A stretch of DNA of 38,730 nt from a virus: positions 1 to 38,730 of IMG/VR virus record IMGVR_UViG_3300043331_002300; one strand, written 5' to 3'. The notes below the pieces were generated by a model that made no database searches, had not been told where the DNA came from, and worked only from the letters and a program-made list of their open reading frames with translations. The first letter of the stretch is position 1. Every line of letters starts with the position of its first letter. The position numbers were made by a program, and so were the translations under genes. Positions 29,076 to 34,562 of this stretch are shown in pieces.

Positions 29076-30056
29076 CTAGGCCGGCTTGACGACGCTCGCC
29101 GGGTAGCGGGTCGCCGCCGTGGGGTTGACCCGGTTCGCGGGGTTGGCCACCTGCCAGGCCAGGCGCATGACGACCCGGACGGCCTTCATGTCCTGCTGCA
29201 TCAGGTTGACCAGCACCGCCCCCGCGCCGTCGGTGATCACGCCCTCCTTGAACATCTCGAAGCGAATGTCCTCCCGGACGGCGGCGTAGAACATGCTGGT
29301 GTCCAGCAGGAAGGCGGTGGCCGTCGGCGTCCCCGAGAAGCCGGCCATGCCGAGCATCGACACGAAGGCGGGGACGTTCCAGATCGACCCGGCCCACCCG
29401 GCGTCGGCGCCCCCGGTGTTCGCCGGTCCGGAGGGCGGGTACAAGAACCCCTTGTTCGCGTCGCGGGTGTTCCGGATCACCCCCTTGAACGACGGCGAGA
29501 TGACCCACCGGCGGGGGGTGTAGCCGTCCGTCTCGACCTGGGTCATGGCCGTGTTCAGGTCGTCGAAGGTGTCCGGCGTCCCCGCCCCGGGAGTCGTGGC
29601 CGTCACGGTGTTGCCGGCGTTCGTGGCGCCGGTGAAGATCCCCACCGGCCAGGTGGTGGGGCGGTTGAGGCCGAAGAAGACGGCGTTGTCGATGACGGCG
29701 GCGACGGCCTCGGTGAGCTCGGGCTTGATCTCGGCCCACAGATCGATCCCGCTGTCGGCGACGACGTCGTCGGGGATGGGGACGATGACGGCGATCGGCT
29801 CGGCGTTCAGGGTGAGCGTCGACCACTTGACGTCGGTGGTCTGCTTCAGGCCGGTGTCGTGCGGGTTGACGAAGTAGGCGTAGGGCTTGGCGTCCAGCAC
29901 GGGGCGGGTCTGCTGGAGCCGGGTCATCGTCTTGCGGGTGAACATCGACAGCACGGCGGACTTCTCGGTCGCCGTCTTGATCACCTCGTTGACGTGATCG
30001 GGCGGGATGGTACTGCCGGCGTCGACCCTATCGATCGACTGGTCGTAGATGGCCAT
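29076..30056 (-). CDS. Major capsid protein (HK97-like fold)
   Basis: Forms the capsid shell (326 residues). The N-terminal region (STIPPDHVNEVIKTATEKSA, then VLSMFTRKTM) is typical of capsid N-arms. Central features are VPIPDDVVADSGIDLW (about 92-107) and AVAAVIDNAVFFGLN (P-loop/E-loop region), and the C-terminal part has DIRFEMFKEGVI, a common mark of such capsid proteins. The size and location directly after a scaffold-like gene agree. ATG 30056 has GAGGGAAG upstream at a long distance. The 90-base gap before it holds the 18-bp repeat also found ahead of the portal gene. Confidence 0.88.
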   Translation of the reverse strand: MAIYDQSIDRVDAGSTIPPDHVNEVIKTATEKSAVLSMFTRKTMTRLQQTRPVLDAKPYAYFVNPHDTGLKQTTDVKWSTLTLNAEPIAVIVPIPDDVVADSGIDLWAEIKPELTEAVAAVIDNAVFFGLNRPTTWPVGIFTGATNAGNTVTATTPGAGTPDTFDDLNTAMTQVETDGYTPRRWVISPSFKGVIRNTRDANKGFLYPPSGPANTGGADAGWAGSIWNVPAFVSMLGMAGFSGTPTATAFLLDTSMFYAAVREDIRFEMFKEGVITDGAGAVLVNLMQQDMKAVRVVMRLAWQVANPANRVNPTAATRYPASVVKPA

Positions 30057-30084
30057 GGCGCGGTCACTTCCCTCGAGAGAGGTG

Positions 30085-30102
30085 GCCGCCGTCCTGCACC
30101 GG
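30085..30102 (-). repeat. 18-bp direct repeat, copy 2, upstream of major capsid
   Basis: Minus-strand CCGGTGCAGGACGGCGGC, 28 bases upstream of the capsid ATG and identical to the copy at 1125-1142 ahead of the portal gene. No third copy was found by eye. Flanking bases differ, so this is a small exact element rather than a larger duplication. Confidence 0.75.
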
Positions 30103-30146
30103 CGAACGGGTTACTGCTGCTGCTGCCGTCTGGGCGTGCTGCCGGT

Positions 30147-31181
30147 CTACCCGACGCGCTGGCCGAACCCCCGTCTGATGAGCGCGTCCATGGGGGACTT
30201 CCCGTCGCGGGGGCGGGGGCCCGAGGAGCGCCGGTCGGCGCCCAGCTCGGGCTCGTCGTCCTCGGAGGAGCCGTCGGGGGTTACGGGCTCGCCCCGCATC
30301 GAGGCGAGCACCTGCTTGCGGAAGGCCGGGGAGCGGAGGAGGCGCTTCGCCTCGTTGGCCTTGATGCGCTGCACGGCGTGCTCGGTGACGTACTTGCGCC
30401 CGTCCATGCTGGGGGGCATCGCCTCCAGCAGAGCCGTGCGCTCCGCCTCCGGCAGGGCCAGCAGCAACGGGTCGAGGCTGACCCGGTCGTAGGCCTTGAC
30501 CATGTTGGCCAGGAAGTCGTCCTGGGCCTGCATGGCGTCGACCTGGTCGCGCAGCCGGGCGGCCGCGTAGGCGTCCGTCTCCCGGACGGTCTGCTCCTGG
30601 GCGATCAGCGCCTGGCGCTGCTGGAGTCGGGTCTGCTGGCCCCGTTCGGCGAGCTGGCGCTGGGCGACCGCCTGGCGGCGGGTGAGCTCCTCCTCGACCA
30701 GGCGCTTGACCGGCCCGTCGACTCCGGCCAGCGCGGCCAGGTCGTCCGGGGCCAGGGCCTTCAGCTGCCCGATGGCCCGCTTGGCCTGGGGGGAGAGTTC
30801 TACCCGGGCGACCGGCGGGGCGTCGGTCTGGGCCCCGGGGGGTGGAGCGTCCGAGGGCCGCTGCGGCTCTCCGGCGGACGGAGCGGCGGTTGCCTCGTCG
30901 GGGGCCTCGGGCTCGGCCTCGGGGTCGACCTCGGCGGGTTCCTCGAGCCGGCCGTGCCCCCGCACGATCCGGTCGAGGAAGCGGCCCATGCCCTCCCCGG
31001 GGCGGCCGTCGGCGCCGGACGGGGCGCGCCGGGGCTCCCGCGGAGCGGGGGCCGGCAGCGGGGCCTCTTCGGACGCACGATCGGAAGGCGACGGCGGCGG
31101 GGCGGGATCGCCGGGGCGCCACGTCGGCGGGGGGTTGGCCTCCACCCACTCGGCGCCCGCGGGCCGCGCGTCCGTCGTCAC
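30147..31181 (-). CDS. Scaffolding protein-like, coiled-coil
   Basis: Directs capsid assembly and is normally removed before packaging (344 residues). The first ~125 residues are disordered and Pro/Ala/Glu-rich. A long coiled coil (about 125-240) follows, with KRLVEEELTRRQAVAQRQLAE and Gln-rich stretches, and the basic end (ADRRSSGPRPRDGKSP, DALIRRGFGQR) suits capsid binding. It lies directly upstream of the capsid gene. GTG 31181 has AGGA 11 bases ahead. A head-maturation protease domain is not visible. Confidence 0.78.
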   Translation of the reverse strand: MTTDARPAGAEWVEANPPPTWRPGDPAPPPSPSDRASEEAPLPAPAPREPRRAPSGADGRPGEGMGRFLDRIVRGHGRLEEPAEVDPEAEPEAPDEATAAPSAGEPQRPSDAPPPGAQTDAPPVARVELSPQAKRAIGQLKALAPDDLAALAGVDGPVKRLVEEELTRRQAVAQRQLAERGQQTRLQQRQALIAQEQTVRETDAYAAARLRDQVDAMQAQDDFLANMVKAYDRVSLDPLLLALPEAERTALLEAMPPSMDGRKYVTEHAVQRIKANEAKRLLRSPAFRKQVLASMRGEPVTPDGSSEDDEPELGADRRSSGPRPRDGKSPMDALIRRGFGQRVG

Positions 31182-31199
31182 GGCGCTCAGTGTCCTACC

Positions 31200-31231
31200 G
31201 GCCGCCCCCGTCCGTCAAGACGGGGGCGGCC
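31200..31231. terminator. Perfect 13-bp GC hairpin upstream of scaffold gene
   Basis: GGCCGCCCCCGTC (31200-31212) and GACGGGGGCGGCC (31219-31231) pair over a six-base loop. There is no U-tract in either direction. It lies in the leader of the scaffold/capsid transcript and may be a terminator of upstream transcription or a 5' stabilising stem. Confidence 0.5.
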
Positions 31232-31244
31232 ACGTAGCAGTGCG

Positions 31245-31267
31245 TGACACACGTCAGTGTGTGTCAA
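31245..31267. promoter_or_regulatory. Palindrome overlapping TTGACA, possible late promoter/operator
   Basis: TGACACAC (31245-31252) and GTGTGTCA (31259-31266) form a perfect inverted repeat with a six-base spacer. On the minus strand the sequence TTGACA (31262-31267) is an exact -35, but no good -10 follows at 16-18 bases, so an activator or a non-standard sigma factor would be needed. It is ahead of scaffold and capsid. Confidence 0.45.
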
Positions 31268-31280
31268 GTACACTCAAGCA

Positions 31281-31318
31281 CCCCCGCCCGTCGCTGCCTG
31301 CACATCGTCGGGCGGGGG
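31281..31318 (-). terminator. Hairpin after internal virion protein gene
   Basis: CCCCCGCCCG (31281-31290) pairs with CGGGCGGGGG (31309-31318) over an 18-base loop, shortly past the stop at 31350. There is no U-tract. It separates the ejection-protein genes from the scaffold/capsid transcript. Confidence 0.45.
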
Positions 31319-31349
31319 TCGCCCTTCTCGGGCACGAACCGGGCCACGC

Positions 31350-33164
31350 TTAGCCCGGGATCCGCCAGTCCGGCAGCCACGTCGACCCGGTCGGCCCCAA
31401 GTAGGTGCGGGCGTACCCGGTGCCTAAATCGACCGCTTCCCGGCCCGGGGTGGGGAGCACTCCGGCGGGGGCCTGGGGCACGACCCCGGTGTAGGGCACC
31501 CGGGCGAGGAGGGCCTCCATGTCCGGCATCCCCGGCAGGGCGGGGGCGGCGTAGCCGCTGCGCATGGCCTGGGCCGGGGCGATCGCCGCCAGGGCCCGCT
31601 CGCGGGCGGCGGCCGCGATCTGGTCGGGCGACGGCATGACCGCCACGATGTGCTGGGGCGCGAACGCGGCCCCGGTGTAGCCCGGCCCCCGGGGGGCGGC
31701 CATCCGCTCCTCGGCCGTGCGCCCGCCGGCGCGGTTGGCCATCGCCGCCACGTTGGCCCCGTACGCTCTCGCGAACTCCGGCGATCGAGCGCTGGGGAAG
31801 GTGGAGATGAGTTGGTCGCGAGCCCGCTCGCCGTACTGCTGGGCCAGCTGCTCGCGCTGGGCGTTCGCCTGCTGGACCCGGATGTCCTCGAGGCGGTTGC
31901 GCTCCTCGACCTGCTGGCGCTCCTGACGCTGGGCCTCCTCGGCGGTCGCCCGCAGCCCGGCCAGGGGCCCGGTGACGTTGGTCTGGAACCAGGAGCCGAA
32001 CTGGGACGAGGCCTGCTCGGCGGAGAGCGCCCCCTGCTCCTGGAGGCCTTTCAGGCGGTCGAGCTCCTGCTGGGCCCGGCCCTGGAGGCGGGTCGTCTCC
32101 TGCTGCAGGGCGGCGTAGGCGTTGGCCGGGAGCGTCCCCCGGCGGGCCTCCTCGAGCTTGAGCCGGTCGAGCTCCTCCTGCCGGGCGCGCCCCTCCGGGG
32201 TCAAGACGTCGGTGGAGAACACCTGCCGGCCGGTCAGGGGGTCGATCCCCACCACCCGCCCATCGACCGTCTGGGTCGTGGGGACGCTCGGCAGGCCCTG
32301 GGCCGGCTCCCAGGTGGCGCCCCCGTCCTTGGAGATGTAGCTGTTCCCGCCCCGCTGCTGGACCTGGACGGCCCGGCCCACGCCGCCGATGGGGGTGGCG
32401 CTCGTCCCGTCCTCGGACAGCGTGTACCACTGCCCGTCCTGCCCCTGGATCCGGGTCTGGGTGGCGGGGAGGCCGCTCGTCGGCTGCCAGGTGCGCCCCT
32501 GGTCGGTCGAGAAGTACGTCCGCCCGTTGCGCTGCTCGACCTGGACGGCGGGGCCGACCCCGGCCAGGGGGGTGGCCGTCTTGCCGTCCGCCGAGAGCGT
32601 GTAGACCTGGCCGTTGGCGGTGATCCGCTCCCCGGCGCCGAGGTCCATCGGCTCGACCCCGGCGGTGCCCTTGGTCGCGTCCAGGGTCTTGCCCCCGACC
32701 CCATCGGCCGTCCAGTGGACGCGGTACTGGCGCCCCCCGTACGTCTCGATCGTCTCGATCGGCGACCCCTTGGCCGGGTGCTGGGTCCGGGCCTGCTCGG
32801 TGGCGACCTGGTTGTTGACCTTGTTGATGTCGTCGGCCGCGGCGTCGACCTTCTTCTGGGCCTCGTCGCGCGTGGCGGAGGAGTACTTCGGGTCGTTGGC
32901 GATGCCCCGCCAGTAGTCGCGGTCCTGGGTGTAGCCGTCCAGGTCGTTCAGCAGGCGCTCGGTGTTGTTCGAGGGGTTGGCGTAGGGCGCGGGCCGGCGG
33001 ACCTGGGGCGGGATCGACGTGGTCGCGCCGGTGCCCGCCTCCTCGGGAGGCGGCGCCGGCTCCGGCGCCGAGGCCGTGCCGGCGTCGGGGGCGCTCACGG
33101 CCCCCCGCGCCATCAGTTGCCGGATCCAGTCCGCGACCGTCAACGCGCCGGGCACCATGGCCAT
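31350..33164 (-). CDS. Internal virion/ejection-type protein with Asp-box repeats
   Basis: A 604-residue structural protein. It begins with a disordered Pro/Ala region, then helical QKKVDAAADDINKVNN. Two tandem repeats of about 59 residues (185-243 and 244-302) each carry an Asp-box: STDQGRTW (219-226) and SKDGGATW (278-285), with shared flanks such as LSADGKTATPLAGVG and LSEDGTSATPIGGVG. A long Gln/Glu/Arg-rich coiled coil (about 320-450) and a Pro/Ala-rich end follow. Large helical proteins in this place are typical podovirus ejection proteins. ATG 33164 has GGAGG nine bases upstream. Two Asp boxes alone do not make a sialidase. Confidence 0.65.
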   Translation of the reverse strand: MAMVPGALTVADWIRQLMARGAVSAPDAGTASAPEPAPPPEEAGTGATTSIPPQVRRPAPYANPSNNTERLLNDLDGYTQDRDYWRGIANDPKYSSATRDEAQKKVDAAADDINKVNNQVATEQARTQHPAKGSPIETIETYGGRQYRVHWTADGVGGKTLDATKGTAGVEPMDLGAGERITANGQVYTLSADGKTATPLAGVGPAVQVEQRNGRTYFSTDQGRTWQPTSGLPATQTRIQGQDGQWYTLSEDGTSATPIGGVGRAVQVQQRGGNSYISKDGGATWEPAQGLPSVPTTQTVDGRVVGIDPLTGRQVFSTDVLTPEGRARQEELDRLKLEEARRGTLPANAYAALQQETTRLQGRAQQELDRLKGLQEQGALSAEQASSQFGSWFQTNVTGPLAGLRATAEEAQRQERQQVEERNRLEDIRVQQANAQREQLAQQYGERARDQLISTFPSARSPEFARAYGANVAAMANRAGGRTAEERMAAPRGPGYTGAAFAPQHIVAVMPSPDQIAAAARERALAAIAPAQAMRSGYAAPALPGMPDMEALLARVPYTGVVPQAPAGVLPTPGREAVDLGTGYARTYLGPTGSTWLPDWRIPG

Positions 33165-33167
33165 CGT

Positions 33168-34262
33168 CTAGTTCCTCCCTCCCGCGCTGGCGTACGCGCG
33201 GAACCACTCGGGGGCGTCGTTCCCGGCTCGTGGCGCCGCCGGCGGGCGCGCCGCCGCGCCGGCCGTGATGTCGACGAAGTGCCCCGGCCGGTCGAACTTC
33301 TCCGCGTCCAGGTGGGGGCCCGTCGTGTTCCCCGAGACGCCCACGCGACCCAGCGGCTGCCCCGCCTCCACCCGCTGGCCGGGGCGGACGAGGAGGCCCG
33401 GTTGCTGGTGGGAGAGGCGGTAGAAGTAGCCGTTGTCGCCCTGGAGCAGCACCATCCCACCCCAGCCGGAGTTGAGGTTGCGGTCGGTCTCGTTCGGGGC
33501 GTCGAAGGTCTGCACCACCGTGCCCGTCGTGGGGGCCACCACGGGGTCGCCGTAACTCGCGGTCAGGTCGGCGCCCACGTTGCTCGAGGGCAGGGGGACG
33601 GTCGCCCCGGCGCTGCGGGACTGCCGGCCCCCGAAGGGGTTGTTGACCTGGCCCCACCGGTGGCCGGCCACCGGCCAGACCTCCTCCCCGCCGCGGGTGG
33701 CCGCTCCGGGGGCAGACGGTGCCCCTCCGGCGGCGGTATAGGCGCGGTACCACGCCGGCGCGTCGGCCCCGGGTTGGGCGTCCTGGGTGACACCAGGGGC
33801 ACGCGCGGCGGGGGTCGCCGATCGCCCCTGGGTGAGCAGCGCGTTGACGCTGCGGGCGTAGTCCCCGGGGTCGGCGGGGCGCTGGGCCAGGGCCGCCCAC
33901 GTCCCCCGGTCGGCGGTCGGGCTCCGCTGCCGGATGGCCTGGAACTCGGCGATCGCCCGCTCGGTGGCCGCGGCCACGTCCCGGCGGCTCTCGACCGGGA
34001 TCCCGGCCCCCCGGCCCCGGGAGTGCTCCTGGAACACGCCGTAGCTCTGGCCCTGGTCGCCGACGGCCGACGGGTCGAGCGAGCTCTCCTGCCGGGCGGT
34101 GGCCACCAACAGGTCGGGGTCGGCGAAGCCCCGCGCGGCCGCCACCCGGCGGATGGTGTCCTCGACGCCCCCGGGGCCGGCCCCGGGAGGGGTCGGGGGT
34201 CGCGGGCTCCCCCCGGTCGCGGCCAGGTAGCCGCGCAGCCAGTCGGGGACGACTTCAGCCAT
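33168..34262 (-). CDS. Virion lysin: transglycosylase plus degenerate M23 domain
   Basis: Probably a particle-borne wall-degrading protein (364 residues). The transglycosylase-like domain (about 35-140) has E59 in ARQESSLDPSA and QGQSYGVFQEHSRGRG. The M23 domain (about 200-335) is recognisable from NNPFGGR, GDPVVAP, VRPGQRVEAGQPLGRVG and TGPHLDAEKF. The expected HxGxD is NVGAD (N228, D232) and HLH is HLD (H317, D319), so two zinc/catalytic histidines are missing and activity there is doubtful. A W-x-R-x-Y motif occurs three times (P6-G18, P169-G180, P351-G362). ATG 34262 begins beside a CRP-like palindrome. Confidence 0.78.
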   Translation of the reverse strand: MAEVVPDWLRGYLAATGGSPRPPTPPGAGPGGVEDTIRRVAAARGFADPDLLVATARQESSLDPSAVGDQGQSYGVFQEHSRGRGAGIPVESRRDVAAATERAIAEFQAIRQRSPTADRGTWAALAQRPADPGDYARSVNALLTQGRSATPAARAPGVTQDAQPGADAPAWYRAYTAAGGAPSAPGAATRGGEEVWPVAGHRWGQVNNPFGGRQSRSAGATVPLPSSNVGADLTASYGDPVVAPTTGTVVQTFDAPNETDRNLNSGWGGMVLLQGDNGYFYRLSHQQPGLLVRPGQRVEAGQPLGRVGVSGNTTGPHLDAEKFDRPGHFVDITAGAAARPPAAPRAGNDAPEWFRAYASAGGRN

Positions 34263-34275
34263 CGGGGCCCCCGAG

Positions 34276-34324
34276 TGTGACGGGCGTCACAGCGCCCCCC
34301 GCCCCCGGCGCGGATAATCCGCTC
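34276..34324 (+). promoter_or_regulatory. CRP-like site and leaderless promoter
   Basis: TGTGA-N6-TCACA (34276-34291) matches the CRP consensus exactly. GATAAT (34313-34318) lies six bases before ATG 34325. If transcription starts at that ATG, the palindrome centre (34283.5) is at -41.5, the class II activator position. It also lies 14-29 bases upstream of the divergent lysin start. Confidence 0.55.
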
Positions 34325-34549
34325 ATGACCGACCGTGCCCGCCACGGCCCCACCCGCCGCCTGCTCGAGGGTCTGGGCGTCGTGCTGGTGAGCCCCCTGA
34401 TCCTCCTCGTCCTCCTCGGCGGGTTCGCCGAGATGGGGCTGGGCACCCCCGGCGTCTGGCTGGCCGGGGCCGTGTACCTCGTCATCCTCGGGCTCATCCT
34501 GACCAGCCTCCGGGGCGTCGCCCGCGACTGGTGGCGGTCGCTCGGCTGA
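34325..34549 (+). CDS. Small two-helix membrane protein on the opposite strand
   Basis: A 74-residue protein with a basic start (TDRARHGPTRRLLEG), two membrane helices (LGVVLVSPLILLVLLGGF and GVWLAGAVYLVILGLILTS) and a basic end (RGVARDWWRSLG). ATG 34325 is fixed by the leaderless promoter just ahead. It breaks into a minus-strand virion operon and has its own control, like a gene expressed from the prophage. It could be a holin, an exclusion protein or a host-membrane modifier; the sequence does not decide. Confidence 0.65.
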   Translation: MTDRARHGPTRRLLEGLGVVLVSPLILLVLLGGFAEMGLGTPGVWLAGAVYLVILGLILTSLRGVARDWWRSLG

Positions 34550-34562
34550 GCCACCCACGGCG

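Noticed and set aside
31350-33164. Sialidase activity from the Asp boxes
   Set aside because: Only two boxes and no catalytic Arg/Tyr/Asp pattern; the rest of the protein is helical.
31264-33900. Minus-strand open frame of about 880 codons covering parts of the ejection protein and lysin
   Set aside because: Its translation is Arg/Pro/Gly-rich noise in a shifted frame; the two real genes in the other frames have motifs and ribosome sites.
31650-34280. Plus-strand open frame of about 870 codons opposite virion genes
   Set aside because: Shadow frame with biased composition and no start signal.
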